A stretch of DNA of 64,000 bases, taken from assembly GCA_028707535.1 (NCBI GenBank), contig JAQWAU010000003.1, positions 62,001 to 126,000 of the forward strand. The letters are read 5' to 3'. The translations under genes and the position numbers were made by a program. The DNA is from Heliobacteriaceae bacterium (GTDB lineage: Bacteria > Bacillota > Desulfitobacteriia > Heliobacteriales > Heliobacteriaceae). Below are positions 48,548 to 58,530 of this stretch, one piece after another. Position 1 is the stretch's first letter; each line of letters begins with the position of its first letter. Below the pieces are notes generated by a model, which saw nothing but the letters and a program-made list of their open reading frames with translations, had not been told where the DNA came from and made no database searches.

Positions 48548-49909
48548 GTGGTGAAACGTCAAATGCAGCAATTTGATCTTAGGGTCCTGGCCCGGGAAAT
48601 GGTTGATCAGGCCAGGACAAAAGGAGCGGTAATGGCGGAGGCCTATGGTTTGGAGGCCAAGGAGCTTTCGATTGAGGTGGCCGGTGGGCAGGTAGAAACG
48701 ATGACCCAGGCCGAAGACCGGGGTTTGGGGGTGCGGGTTTTTCGGGATGACCGGATGGGCTATGCTTTCACTACGGATTTAACCCGTGTCGCTTTACAGG
48801 CAACTGTTGACCGGGCTCTGGCTAATGCCGCCTGGACCGGTGAGGATGTGCATCACCGGCTTCCCGGTAAGGCGGCTGCCTACCCCCGGGTGGATACTTT
48901 GGACCAGGTGATCGGCCAAACCAGCATTGAGGCCAAAATTGAGCTGGCCAAAACGGTCGAAGCAACGGCGAAAGCTGCTGATCCCCGGGTGAAAATAACG
49001 GAACGGTCTGCTTACCAGGATTCTGAGTATACGGTCTCGGTCGTCAATTCAGCCGGGGTGGATGTTGCCTACCGGGGGGCATACCTTGGGGTTTATATTT
49101 ACTTGGTGGCCGAAGAAAACGGGGACAACCAGACCGGTTTTGCGATGGCTTATAGCCGCCGGTTGGCCGGGATCGACCCGGTAAAAGTGGGGCGGGAGGC
49201 AGCGGCCAAAGCGGTGCGGATGCTCGGGGCCAAGCCGGTGGCGACAAGGCGGATGCCGGTGGTGTGTGATCCGTTTGTCACCACCCAATTACTGGGGATT
49301 CTGGCCCCTGGCTTGACGGCAGAAGCGGTACAGAAAGGCAAATCGTTGTTTGCCGGCAAAACGGGTCAAATGGTGGTATCCCCGTTAATTAGTTTAATCG
49401 ATGACGGCTGCTTAGATGGGGGCATCGGTTCCGCCCCTTTTGACGGGGAAGGGGTACCTACATCCCGGACGGTATTAATCGGCCAGGGGAGACTGAACGC
49501 TTTCTTACACAACACCTATACGGCGACGAAAGCAGGTCAGGTCTCTACCGGAAATGGGGTGCGGGGTTCCTTTAAGGGCACTCCGGAGGTAGGGACTACC
49601 AACTTTTTCCTGGAGGCAGGCGCCCAATCGCCGGAGCAGTTGCTTGGGCAAATCAGTGAGGGGCTTTATGTAACGGAACTAATGGGCGTACACACTGCTA
49701 ACCCGATCTCGGGTGATTTCTCCCTGGGGGCGGCAGGTTTGCTGATTGAAAATGGCCAATTAACCCGGGCGGTACGCGGGGTGGCGATTGCGGGCAACCT
49801 GCTGACGATGCTCAACGCTGTCGATGGGGTGGGGAATGATTTGACCTTTTTTTCCAGCCGCGGGGCCCCGACGGTGAGACTCAAGGAATTACCGGTCAGT
49901 GGAACGTAA
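48548..49909 (+). CDS. pmbA: TldD/PmbA family protein (PmbA/TldE-like)
   Basis: KELSIEVAGGQVETMTQAEDRGLGVRVF; DDGCLDGGIGSAPFDGEGVPTSRTVLIGQGRLNAFLHNTYTA. Confidence 0.92.
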   Translation: MVKRQMQQFDLRVLAREMVDQARTKGAVMAEAYGLEAKELSIEVAGGQVETMTQAEDRGLGVRVFRDDRMGYAFTTDLTRVALQATVDRALANAAWTGEDVHHRLPGKAAAYPRVDTLDQVIGQTSIEAKIELAKTVEATAKAADPRVKITERSAYQDSEYTVSVVNSAGVDVAYRGAYLGVYIYLVAEENGDNQTGFAMAYSRRLAGIDPVKVGREAAAKAVRMLGAKPVATRRMPVVCDPFVTTQLLGILAPGLTAEAVQKGKSLFAGKTGQMVVSPLISLIDDGCLDGGIGSAPFDGEGVPTSRTVLIGQGRLNAFLHNTYTATKAGQVSTGNGVRGSFKGTPEVGTTNFFLEAGAQSPEQLLGQISEGLYVTELMGVHTANPISGDFSLGAAGLLIENGQLTRAVRGVAIAGNLLTMLNAVDGVGNDLTFFSSRGAPTVRLKELPVSGT

Positions 49910-49937
49910 GCATCAGGGAGAAGAACGGAGGTGGCCG

Positions 49938-50888
49938 GTGAATTTTCGTCAGTTAGAAACTTTTTTAGTTATTGCCGAAGAGCTTAGTTTTACCCGGGCG
50001 GCCAAATTGCTGGGGATGACGCAGCCGGCAGTGAGTATGCAGATCAAGGCCTTGGAAGAAGACCTCGGGGTCCTGGTTTTTGAACGCCACGAACGCAATG
50101 TTTCGCTTTCACCGGCCGGCAAGGTGTTGCAAGTGGAAGCAGCCAAAGTAGTTGAATCGACCCGGCAGATGCGGGTGGCTTTGGCCGAGTTTCTTGATTT
50201 GAAACGGGGCAGTTTGAAAATCGGGGCTTCGACCTTGCCTGGTGAATATTTGATTGCTCCGGTAATTGGCCGGTTTCAGGCCAGGTATCCCGGGATCAAG
50301 GTGGAAATGGTCCTCGGGAACACGGAAACTATTTTGCAGCAAGTCTTGGAGCGGGAGTTGGATTTAGGCCTTGTCGGTGCTTTGCCGGATATCAACTTGG
50401 AACAGGCAGCCGGTTTATTGCCGGGGGGGCCGGCTGGTTTGGTGCCGGTGGCCGGGGTAAATCTGGAAGTTAAGGTCTGGTGCCTTGACCAGTTAGTCTT
50501 TTTGGTGCCTGGGGACCATCGTTTGGTTGCTAAGGGAAAAGCTGCCATTGCGGAAGTGATTACCGAAAAGTGGCTGTGGCGGGAGGCAGGGTCCGGCACC
50601 CGACAGGTGATTGAAGCGGCGTTCACCCAGGCCGGGATGCGGCCACCGCCGAATAGGATCACTGAGTTGACCAGCACCCGGGCGATTATCACCGCGGTTG
50701 CTGCCGGGTTGGGGGTAAGTTTTGTCTCGGGTTTCGCGGCGGAAGAAAGCTTGTTGTTAAAGCGGGTAGTAGCCTTGCCGTTAGAAGATCTGACCATTAC
50801 CCGGCCGATCTATGCCATCCGTTTGAACAAACGGGTCGACCATCCACCGGAAAACGCTTATTGGAGTTTTCTCGGCGAATACCGCTGA
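49938..50888 (+). CDS. LysR family transcriptional regulator
   Basis: MNFRQLETFLVIAEELSFTRAAKLLGMTQPAVSMQIKALEEDLGVLVFERHERNVSLSPAGKVL. Confidence 0.95.
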   Translation: MNFRQLETFLVIAEELSFTRAAKLLGMTQPAVSMQIKALEEDLGVLVFERHERNVSLSPAGKVLQVEAAKVVESTRQMRVALAEFLDLKRGSLKIGASTLPGEYLIAPVIGRFQARYPGIKVEMVLGNTETILQQVLERELDLGLVGALPDINLEQAAGLLPGGPAGLVPVAGVNLEVKVWCLDQLVFLVPGDHRLVAKGKAAIAEVITEKWLWREAGSGTRQVIEAAFTQAGMRPPPNRITELTSTRAIITAVAAGLGVSFVSGFAAEESLLLKRVVALPLEDLTITRPIYAIRLNKRVDHPPENAYWSFLGEYR

Positions 50889-50934
50889 CCAGGTGTTTTG
50901 TGGTAAAATGTTGTAGGAAATGGGGAAATCGGTG

Positions 50935-51390
50935 ATGAAGACCCGGATTTTGCTGTTGAACGGGCCTAACTTAAATTTATTAGGGGGGCGGGAGCCGGCA
51001 GTATACGGGCGGACAACCCTGAGGGAAATCGAGCGGTCGGTGCAAGTGTTAGCCGAAGCTTGGGGTTGGGAGGTGGTCTGCTTTCAATCCAACCATGAAG
51101 GGATGTTGATCGACCGGATTCAGGCGGCAACTGCCGACAGCCAGTTGATTATTTTTAACCCCGGGGCCTACGGTCATACCTCGATTGCTTTGCGTGACGC
51201 GATTGTTGCCGGGGGTATCCCGGTTATCGAGGTGCATCTTTCCAACATCTTTGCCCGGGAGGATTTTAGGCGCCGGTCTTTGATTGCCCCGGTGGCAGTT
51301 GGGGCAATCATTGGTTTTGGGGCTGACGGTTACCGGTTGGCCATGGAAGCGGCCCGGCATTACCTGGCCGGCAAGGGGGTGATCGCTTGA
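50935..51390 (+). CDS. aroQ: Type II 3-dehydroquinate dehydratase
   Basis: ILLLNGPNLNLLGGREPAVYG; FQSNHEGMLIDRIQ; IIFNPGAYGHTSIALRDAI; IPVIEVHLSNIFAREDFRRRSLIAPVAVGAIIGFG. Confidence 0.97.
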   Translation: MKTRILLLNGPNLNLLGGREPAVYGRTTLREIERSVQVLAEAWGWEVVCFQSNHEGMLIDRIQAATADSQLIIFNPGAYGHTSIALRDAIVAGGIPVIEVHLSNIFAREDFRRRSLIAPVAVGAIIGFGADGYRLAMEAARHYLAGKGVIA

Positions 51391-52448
51391 ATCGGGTGGA
51401 GCGTTTGCGGGAGCAAATGGCCGGGGATGAAGATGCTTTTTTGATCATGCAGCCGGAGAACCGCCGTTATCTGACGGGGTTTACCGGGTCAGCCGGTTTT
51501 TTGCTGGTTTCCCGGGAACAATGCCTTTTGGCCACTGATTTCCGCTATTGGGAACAGGCCCGGCGACAAAGTCCGGATTGGGAGCTTGTACCTCAGCAAG
51601 GTTCCTGGGTTACTTGCCTGCGGGAAATTGTGGCGGCAAGGGGCTGGAACCGGATTGCCCTGGAAGCGGACTTTATTACGGTCCACCAGCAGCAAGCTTT
51701 GACGGCCGCGTTGCCCCAGGTAGAATGGGTACCGGTAACCGGTCGCGTGGAAAAATTGCGGGTGGTTAAGGCTCCTGAGGAATTGGCGGCGATTTCCCGG
51801 GCGGTGGCTTTAGCCGACGTGGGATTCCAATATATTTTGGACGCGATCCGGCCTGGGGTCACCGAAAGGGAGGTCGCCCTGGAGTTGGAGTTTTTCTTAC
51901 GGCGACTTGGGTCAGAGGGGATCCCTTTCGAATTTATTGTAGCCTCCGGGCACCGGGCCGCCTTGCCCCACGGTCAGGCTTCCGAAAAAGTTTTGGCGCA
52001 GGGTGACTTTTTAATTCTCGATTTTGGCTGCATTAAGGGTGGGTACTGTTCCGACATGACCCGCACGGTCATGGTTGGGCAGCCAACTCCGGAACAGCGG
52101 GAAATTTACGCGGTTGTCCGGGCGGCCCAGGAAGCGGCTTTGGCAGTCTTGGCCCCAGGCAAGAGCGGGGGAGAGGTAGACCAGGTGGCCAGGGAGGTGA
52201 TTAAGCAGGCCGGTTATGGGGAATATTTCGGCCACGGTTTGGGCCATGGGGTGGGACTCGCGGTTCATGAGGATCCGCGGCTGGCCCCAGGAGAAAATGA
52301 TTTGCTGGCTCCCGGACAGGTAGTCACGGTTGAACCCGGAATTTATTTGCCCGGCCGGGGTGGTGTGCGGATTGAAGATTTGGTGATAATCACGAAAGAT
52401 GGCTGCCGGGTTTTGACCGGTGCTCCGAAAGAATTACTGGTCCTGTAA
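51387..52448 (+). CDS. Xaa-Pro peptidase (M24 family)
   Basis: RRYLTGFTGSAGFLLV; ILDFGCIKGGYCSDMTRTV; GHGLGHGVGLAVHEDPRL; GQVVTVEPGIYLPGRGGVRIED. Confidence 0.95.
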   Translation: MNRVERLREQMAGDEDAFLIMQPENRRYLTGFTGSAGFLLVSREQCLLATDFRYWEQARRQSPDWELVPQQGSWVTCLREIVAARGWNRIALEADFITVHQQQALTAALPQVEWVPVTGRVEKLRVVKAPEELAAISRAVALADVGFQYILDAIRPGVTEREVALELEFFLRRLGSEGIPFEFIVASGHRAALPHGQASEKVLAQGDFLILDFGCIKGGYCSDMTRTVMVGQPTPEQREIYAVVRAAQEAALAVLAPGKSGGEVDQVAREVIKQAGYGEYFGHGLGHGVGLAVHEDPRLAPGENDLLAPGQVVTVEPGIYLPGRGGVRIEDLVIITKDGCRVLTGAPKELLVL

Positions 52449-52559
52449 TGTCCCGAAGACCCCTGTTGCATGTATGCTTTGGTTGCCGGCAGCGGAACCT
52501 AAAACAAACTTTATGGTGGGGTGCTTCAGCGCAAAACAAATAGAAATGGAGCGGTGGAC

Positions 52560-53315
52560 ATGGACTGGATCGAGAGTGTTATTCTTTTCCTAATGGTATT
52601 ATTTGTAATCATGCTTTCCGTGCGGGTTATCGGTCAGTATGAACGGGCAATCGTATTGCGTTTCGGTAAGTTTGTCGGTGTATTATCACCTGGTTTACGC
52701 TTGATCATCCCCTTTGGCATTGATAGAATTATCAGGGTTGATATCCGGACTACCGCAATGGATGTATCCGGGCAAGACATTATTACTAAGGATAACGTGC
52801 CTTTGGCGATTTCGGCGGTTGTCTACTTTAATGTGCATGATCCGGAGTTTGCGGTTTTGAATGTGGAGAATTACCGGTTGGCGACCTCTTTACTGGCCCA
52901 GACTACTTTGCGCTCAGTTTGCGGTGCCCATATGTTGGATGAGGTTTTGTCAGAGCGGGAAAAAATCCACGAGATGCTGAAACAGCAACTAGACCGGAGT
53001 ACCGAAACTTGGGGTATCCAGGTTTCTTTAGTGGAAATCAAATCGATTGATCTCCCGGAAGGGATGAAGCGGGCCATGGCCAAACAGGCTGAAGCGGAAA
53101 GAGAACGCCGGGCCAAAGTGATTTCCGCCCAAGGTGAGCTGCAAGCATCCGAAAAATTGCTCGAAGCGGCCAATGTGATTAGTCTTAACCCTTCAACGTT
53201 GTTATTGCGGACCCTCCAAACGATCGGCGAAATATCGGTCGAGAAAAACAGCACGATTATTTTCCCGTTGCCCATGGAGCTTTTACGTTTGTTTGATAAC
53301 CGTCAAACTAAATAG
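52560..53315 (+). CDS. Slipin/SPFH-Band 7 family protein
   Basis: VRVIGQYERAIVLRFGKFVGVLSPGLRLIIPFGIDRIIRVDIRTTAMDVSGQDIITKDNVPLAISAVVYF. Confidence 0.93.
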   Translation: MDWIESVILFLMVLFVIMLSVRVIGQYERAIVLRFGKFVGVLSPGLRLIIPFGIDRIIRVDIRTTAMDVSGQDIITKDNVPLAISAVVYFNVHDPEFAVLNVENYRLATSLLAQTTLRSVCGAHMLDEVLSEREKIHEMLKQQLDRSTETWGIQVSLVEIKSIDLPEGMKRAMAKQAEAERERRAKVISAQGELQASEKLLEAANVISLNPSTLLLRTLQTIGEISVEKNSTIIFPLPMELLRLFDNRQTK

Positions 53316-53335
53316 GAAAGGGGTTTAGGCAGTAG

Positions 53336-53893
53336 ATGATCTCATCCAACGATTTTCGCACCGGTTCGACCATAGAGCTGGATGGTGAAGCCTTTCAAGT
53401 TGTTGAATTCCAACACGTAAAACCAGGTAAAGGTTCGGCCTTCGTCCGGACGAAACTGCGTAACGTTAAAACCGGAGCCACCATCGAGCGAACTTTTCGG
53501 GCCGGGGAGAAAATGCCCCGGGCACGGATGGAGCGCCGGGAGATGCAATATTTATACAATGATGGTGAAACATATACGTTTATGGATTTGGAAAACTTTG
53601 AGCAAATCGGTCTCCAACGCAGCCAGCTGGAAGAACAATTGAAATATTTGAAAGAAAACATGAATGTGCACATTTTGACTTGGAATGGGAATCTGATGGG
53701 TATCGAGCTTCCGAATACGGTCGAGCTCAAAGTTGCCAAGACAGAGCCGGGCGTAAAAGGGGATACGGCTTCCGGCGGTGGTAAACCAGCCACCTTGGAA
53801 ACAGGCGCTGTTGTGCAGGTGCCGTTTTTTGTTAACGAAGGCGATGTTTTGATTATTGATACGCGGAGCGGGGATTATGTTTCCCGTGCCTAG
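53336..53893 (+). CDS. efp: Elongation factor P
   Basis: [60 protein letters not shown]. Confidence 0.97.
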   Translation: MISSNDFRTGSTIELDGEAFQVVEFQHVKPGKGSAFVRTKLRNVKTGATIERTFRAGEKMPRARMERREMQYLYNDGETYTFMDLENFEQIGLQRSQLEEQLKYLKENMNVHILTWNGNLMGIELPNTVELKVAKTEPGVKGDTASGGGKPATLETGAVVQVPFFVNEGDVLIIDTRSGDYVSRA

Positions 53894-53964
53894 TTTTTCG
53901 CCCTCCTGGGGATACTATTAACTGCCGTTAAGGCTAATCAGGTGTCCAAGGAGGGGTTGTTTTT

Positions 53965-54408
53965 TTGGAAGCGTTGCGGGAAAGGATTTCGTTTTTAAGG
54001 GGCTTGGCCCAGGGGTTGGATTTGGATGGCAGTACCCAGGAAGGACGGTTGCTGCAGGAAATGATTGGTGTCCTTGGTGACCTGGCGGAAAACGTGACCA
54101 GGCTGCAAGCAGCGCAAAATCAATTGGAACACCTGGTAGAAAGCATGGACGATGATCTGGTCCGTTTGGAAGATGATGTTTACGAAATGCTCCCGGTTGA
54201 TGATGTAATCGAGTTGACTTGTGGGCATTGTGGGGAAACTGTCGCGTTTGACACCGACATTTTTTTTGAAGATGAGGTAATAGAAGTCACCTGTCCGAAC
54301 TGTGATGAAGTAGTTTTTATACCGGACACCGAAAAACTGGAAATGATCCGTAAAGATAAAGATGTTGAGGAAGGCAGTGAACCGAGTATCACTTCTCTAT
54401 GCCATTAA
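53965..54408 (+). CDS. CD1247 N-terminal-domain-like protein with zinc ribbon
   Basis: ERISFLRGLAQGLDLDGSTQEGRLLQEMIGVLGDLAENV; LTCGHCGETVAFD...VTCPNCDEVVFIP. Confidence 0.75.
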   Translation: MEALRERISFLRGLAQGLDLDGSTQEGRLLQEMIGVLGDLAENVTRLQAAQNQLEHLVESMDDDLVRLEDDVYEMLPVDDVIELTCGHCGETVAFDTDIFFEDEVIEVTCPNCDEVVFIPDTEKLEMIRKDKDVEEGSEPSITSLCH

Positions 54409-54426
54409 TCGGCCATCGGGGCAGCA

Positions 54427-54472
54427 AAAAAGGGAGCTCACCGGGATAACCGGTGGGCTCCCTTTTTTGCAT
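54427..54472 (+). terminator. Strong intrinsic terminator before spoIIIAA
   Basis: AAAAAAGGGAGCTCACCGG-GATAA-CCGGTGGGCTCCCTTTTTT. Confidence 0.85.
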
Positions 54473-54518
54473 AAATATGGCAAGACAGCCATATGGTTTA
54501 GGGAAGGGGGGCGAGGGA

Positions 54519-55541
54519 GTGCCTTTAGGTTGGCCCAAAAACCCATCCTCAAATGGGGGACAAGCCGGGGGGCCGGTGAGTGGGGCTGGGGAAAAACGGC
54601 CTTGGACGGAACAAATTTTACCCTTTATGGCCCCTGGTTTGCGCCCGGTTCTAACCGGTTTACTTACCCGGCAGCCGGAATTAATGACGACCGCTACGGA
54701 AATCCGGTTGCGGACGGGGCGGCCCTTGGCGGTCTGTACAGGGGGTACGGACTGCCTTCTGGGCCGGGTAACGACTGCCGAAATCACCAAAACCTTACAT
54801 TTAATGTCTGGTTGTTCGGTTTATGCCTTGGAGGAAGAATTCCGGCAGGGGTTTCTCACCTTGCCTGGGGGTCACCGGGTCGGTTTGGCGGGGAGAGTGG
54901 TGTTGGCTGCCGGTCAGGTAAAGACTATTCACCCGGTGTCGGCCTTGAATATCCGGATTGCCCGGGAGTATCCCGGGGTTGCTGATCAGCTGTTTCCCCA
55001 GCTGCTCGACCAAGAGGGCAAGATTTATGCGACGTTGCTGATTTCACCGCCTGGAGGGGGTAAAACCACTTTGCTGCGGGACTTAGTGCGCCAGGTGAGC
55101 AAAGGCCGGGTGGAGATCGGCTTTCGAGGAGTATCTGTGGGTCTGGTTGACGAACGTTCCGAGATTGCCGCTTGTTACCGGGGTGTACCCCAGAATGATG
55201 TCGGGCCACGTACTGATGTTTTGGACGGCTGCCCGAAAAGTCAGGGGCTTTTGCGGTTGTTACGCGCCTTGGGTCCGGGGGTATTGGCTACCGACGAGAT
55301 CGGTCGCCTGGAGGATGTCGCGGCGGTGGAAGAGGCGTTACATTGTGGGGTGCCGGTAATTGCTACGGCCCACGGGTATGCCTTGGGTGACCTGGCCAAA
55401 CGGCCGGGGCTCCGGGTAATGCTGGAAATGCAAGCATTTCAGCGGTTTGTGGTCCTTAAGGGGCGTCACCGTCCGGGTACGATAGAAGGGGTTTTTGACG
55501 GCGCGGGTCGTTTGCTTAAAGGGGGTCAGCGCTGGTGCTGA
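54519..55541 (+). CDS. spoIIIAA: Stage III sporulation protein AA
   Basis: ATEIRLRTGRPLAV; LISPPGGGKTTLLRDLVRQVS; GLVDERSEIAACYRGVPQNDVGPRTDVLDGCPKSQG; VLATDEIGRLEDV. Start uncertain (54453 in the track). Confidence 0.95.
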   Translation: MPLGWPKNPSSNGGQAGGPVSGAGEKRPWTEQILPFMAPGLRPVLTGLLTRQPELMTTATEIRLRTGRPLAVCTGGTDCLLGRVTTAEITKTLHLMSGCSVYALEEEFRQGFLTLPGGHRVGLAGRVVLAAGQVKTIHPVSALNIRIAREYPGVADQLFPQLLDQEGKIYATLLISPPGGGKTTLLRDLVRQVSKGRVEIGFRGVSVGLVDERSEIAACYRGVPQNDVGPRTDVLDGCPKSQGLLRLLRALGPGVLATDEIGRLEDVAAVEEALHCGVPVIATAHGYALGDLAKRPGLRVMLEMQAFQRFVVLKGRHRPGTIEGVFDGAGRLLKGGQRWC

Positions 55542-56053
55542 AAATACTGGGGGCTTTACTTGTTTTGGGCGCTTGCGGCCTTTTAGGTTGGCTGCGGGCC
55601 AAGGATTTACACAGCCGGCCCCGTCAATTAGCTGGTCTGCAAGGGGCTTTAGGCCTGTTGGCTACCGAAATTGGGTATGGGTCCACCCCGTTACCGCAAG
55701 CAATGGCGAACGTGAGCCAGGGAGTCGCTTCACCGGTGGACAGGTTATTTTGCCAGGTAGCCGAAAAACTGGCCCGGTCCCAAGGTGATCCGGCGGCGGC
55801 AGTTTGGCGGGATTGTTTGACAACATGGTTACCTGGTTCCGCCTTACACCCTAGTGATGGGGAGGAACTCGGCAGGTTGGCCTTGGGTTTGGGGGAAGCG
55901 CCCCGGGACGACCAATTGTTGCGGATTCATGAAATCAAAAACCGGTTGGCCGGCCGGGAGGAGGCCGCCCGGGATCAATGCCAAAAGCTGGCCCGGGTCT
56001 GGTCTTACGGGGGAGTACTTACAGGCTTGCTTATCATTTTGCTTGTATGGTAA
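55535..56053 (+). CDS. spoIIIAB: Stage III sporulation protein AB
   Basis: GLLGWLRAKDLHSRPRQLAGLQGALGLLATEIGYGSTPLPQAM; operon position. Confidence 0.92.
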   Translation: MLKILGALLVLGACGLLGWLRAKDLHSRPRQLAGLQGALGLLATEIGYGSTPLPQAMANVSQGVASPVDRLFCQVAEKLARSQGDPAAAVWRDCLTTWLPGSALHPSDGEELGRLALGLGEAPRDDQLLRIHEIKNRLAGREEAARDQCQKLARVWSYGGVLTGLLIILLVW

Positions 56054-56066
56054 CGGGGGTGGTCAG

Positions 56067-56264
56067 ATGGATATCAGTCGTATTTTTCAAATCGGGGGAA
56101 TTGGCATTCTGGTTGCGGTTTTTTATACCATTCTCAAGGAAGCCAAGCGGGAAGAGATTGCTCAGTTATTAGCGATTGGTGGTGTTGCTGTGGTAACGTT
56201 GATGGTCATCCGTTTGATCGGGGAGTTGTTTGCCGAAGTAAAGACAGTTTTCTCCCTCTACTAA
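56067..56264 (+). CDS. spoIIIAC: Stage III sporulation protein AC
   Basis: MDISRIFQIGGIGILVAVFYTILKEAKREEIAQLLAIGGVAVVTLMVI. Confidence 0.94.
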   Translation: MDISRIFQIGGIGILVAVFYTILKEAKREEIAQLLAIGGVAVVTLMVIRLIGELFAEVKTVFSLY

Positions 56265-56282
56265 GCCAGGGGGTGGGAACCG

Positions 56283-56684
56283 GTGGAAATTCTGCAGGTT
56301 GTGGGGGTTGGCTTGATTGCCACTGTGTTGTTGGTGGTCATTCGGAAACAGCGGCCGGAGTTGGCTGTCCAATTAAGTATCGCCGCCGGGGTTATTTTGT
56401 TTTTATTTGTGTTGGGCAAAATCGTGGCGGTGTTGCAAGTGCTGGGGGATTTGGCCAATAAGGCCCAAATTAACCGGTATTACCTGAACACCTTGATGAA
56501 AATCGTCGGGATTGCTTATGTGGCTGAGTTTGGCGCCCAAATCTGCCGGGACGCCGGTGAAGCTTCCATTGCGACGAAGGTGGAATTGGCCGCCAAGATC
56601 TTGGTCATGGTGCTGGCATTACCGATTATCTTAGCTTTAATGGATTCACTGGTGAACCTGTTACCCCGGGGGGCCTTACCATGA
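56283..56684 (+). CDS. spoIIIAD: Stage III sporulation protein AD
   Basis: LQVVGVGLIATVLLVVIRKQRPELAVQLSIAAGVILFLFVL...YLNTLMKIVGIAYVAEFGAQICRDAGEASIATKVE. Confidence 0.94.
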   Translation: MEILQVVGVGLIATVLLVVIRKQRPELAVQLSIAAGVILFLFVLGKIVAVLQVLGDLANKAQINRYYLNTLMKIVGIAYVAEFGAQICRDAGEASIATKVELAAKILVMVLALPIILALMDSLVNLLPRGALP

Positions 56685-57865
56685 AAGGCCGGCGGCTGAT
56701 TACCAGCCTCATTTTGTTGGGCTGCCTGGTGATGATGATCGGCCAGGGGGCTTGGGCGATGGAACCGGTGGCGATTAATGCACCGGGGGCTGATCCGGTG
56801 ACCGAAGTGGATTTATCCGCTTTGCAGCGCTTTCTCGACGAACTGGAAAACGATAAGGCAAAGTTAATGCCACACTTAGACCCCCGGACAATTATCGAGG
56901 ATATTCGCACCGGGCAGCTGGGTTTGTCGGTGGGCAACCTGTTTCAGCATGTTCTGGCTTACTTGTTCCGGGAAGTGGTTGCCAATTTTGCGTTGTTGGG
57001 GCAACTGATCGTGCTTGCGGTGGTTGTGGCGATTTTGGGCCATTTGCAAACCTCCTTGGAATCCGGGACTGTCGCAAAAGTGGCTTTTGCCACCGGCTAT
57101 ATGGTTTTGGTGACGATTGCCGTCCACAGTTTTCAGGTGGCCGTCCAAATCGGTCAGACCGCAATCGATGATATGGTGGGGTTTATGCAGGCAGTGTTGC
57201 CGGTCTTGTTGACCTTGTTGGCGGCCATGGGCGGCCTGGCTTCCGGGGCCTTGTTTCACCCGCTTATATTCGGCACCATAGCCGTGATTAGTACCTTGAT
57301 CAGGGATTGGCTGTTACCCTTGGCGTTTTTTACCGTTGTGCTGGGCATTTTGGGCCATGTCTCTCCCCAATTTAAGGTAAAACAACTGCAAGGCCTGCTC
57401 AAAGACGGGTACAAACTGGTGATGGGGTTGTTTGTGACCATTTTTGTCGGGGTAATCACCATTTTTGGGGTAGCCGGTCCGGTAGCGGATGGATTAGCCT
57501 TGCGAACGGCCAAATATGCCACTGATGCCTTGTTACCAGTGGTTGGGGGTTTGGTAACCGATTCTTTCGAGGTATTAATCGGATCTTCGTTGTTGTTGAA
57601 AAATGGGATTGGTTTGATTGGGGCCATCGTAATTACACTGCTGTGTTTATTACCGGCGATAAAAATTCTGGCGATTGTCTTGATTTACCGGATTGCCGGG
57701 GCATTGCTGCAGCCGGCGGGGAACAGCCCGGTGGCGGATAGTTTGGAGACCATTGCCAATAGTTTGATCCTGGTTTTCGGGGCCGTGGCGGCGGTCGGCT
57801 TAATGTTTTTTCTGGCCTTGACCATTGTCGTTGGGGCCGGCAATTTGATGGTAATGTTTCGATAA
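56681..57865 (+). CDS. spoIIIAE: Stage III sporulation protein AE
   Basis: DLSALQRFLDELE; multi-TM; VKQLQGLLKDGYKLVMGLFVTIFVGVITIFGVAGPVADGLALRTAKYATDALLPVVGGLVTDSFE. Confidence 0.95.
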   Translation: MKGRRLITSLILLGCLVMMIGQGAWAMEPVAINAPGADPVTEVDLSALQRFLDELENDKAKLMPHLDPRTIIEDIRTGQLGLSVGNLFQHVLAYLFREVVANFALLGQLIVLAVVVAILGHLQTSLESGTVAKVAFATGYMVLVTIAVHSFQVAVQIGQTAIDDMVGFMQAVLPVLLTLLAAMGGLASGALFHPLIFGTIAVISTLIRDWLLPLAFFTVVLGILGHVSPQFKVKQLQGLLKDGYKLVMGLFVTIFVGVITIFGVAGPVADGLALRTAKYATDALLPVVGGLVTDSFEVLIGSSLLLKNGIGLIGAIVITLLCLLPAIKILAIVLIYRIAGALLQPAGNSPVADSLETIANSLILVFGAVAAVGLMFFLALTIVVGAGNLMVMFR

Positions 57866-57894
57866 AAAATCCCGGCGGGGGCAGGTGATGGGAA

Positions 57895-58512
57895 CTGGCG
57901 ATTATTCGGGAAATTGTTCAGCAGATCATCCTGATTGTGTTGGTAGGAACGGTATTGGACATGCTTTTGCCCAGTGGCCGGATGCAGGGATTGGTGCGGT
58001 TGGTGGCCGGTATTTTTATCATGGTGGCGGTGCTCAACCCTTTAATGGTTTTTTTACAGCAAAGTGACTGGGCACATACCTTAGGACCCGGGGCTTTGCC
58101 TCAGGTGTCTGCTGCCGGCTATGAGGAAATCCGCCGGGAAGGGGAGGCCTTGCGTGAGCATACTTTGGCCCAGGCCTGGGAAGAAGCGCGTGTCCGGCTC
58201 GAACGGCAGATCGAAGCGATGGCCGGCTTGAAAAATGGGGTGGCCGGGGCAACGGCTAAGGTCGTTATGGCCACCGGCCAAGGGCAAGGGCCGGCGATTG
58301 AGCGGATTTGGGTGCGTCTCCGGGCAGAGCAGGTGGGAGAACCCGCAGGTGAACCGGTAAGCCCGGTTACGGTTGGGTCCGAGGAAACTGCCGCACCGGC
58401 GGGAGCCGGACCCGGGGAGGACCGGCAGGCAGCCATTGCCACCCAATTGGTCAAAACATTAACCGGCTTTTATGGGGTGTCGGCGGAACAGGTGCAAGTG
58501 ATTTGGGAATAG
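57895..58512 (+). CDS. spoIIIAF: Stage III sporulation protein AF
   Basis: Frame reads ELAIIREIVQQIILIVLVGTVLDMLLPSGRMQGLVRLVAGIFIMVAVLNPLMVF. In-frame stop at 57886. The start is probably a non-ATG codon (CTG 57895); the track begins at 57937. Confidence 0.85.
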   Translation: MAIIREIVQQIILIVLVGTVLDMLLPSGRMQGLVRLVAGIFIMVAVLNPLMVFLQQSDWAHTLGPGALPQVSAAGYEEIRREGEALREHTLAQAWEEARVRLERQIEAMAGLKNGVAGATAKVVMATGQGQGPAIERIWVRLRAEQVGEPAGEPVSPVTVGSEETAAPAGAGPGEDRQAAIATQLVKTLTGFYGVSAEQVQVIWE

Positions 58513-58530
58513 GGAGTACGGGGTGATGTT

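Noticed and set aside
47102-49909. tldD/pmbA as the dedicated protease pair for the RiPP locus
   Set aside because: About 20 kb away and in a housekeeping-type neighbourhood; the family is widespread. No sequence evidence ties them to the precursor.
54362-54985. 207-aa ORF overlapping spoIIIAA in another frame
   Set aside because: Gly/Arg-rich translation, crosses a strong terminator, and competes with the clear SpoIIIAA frame.
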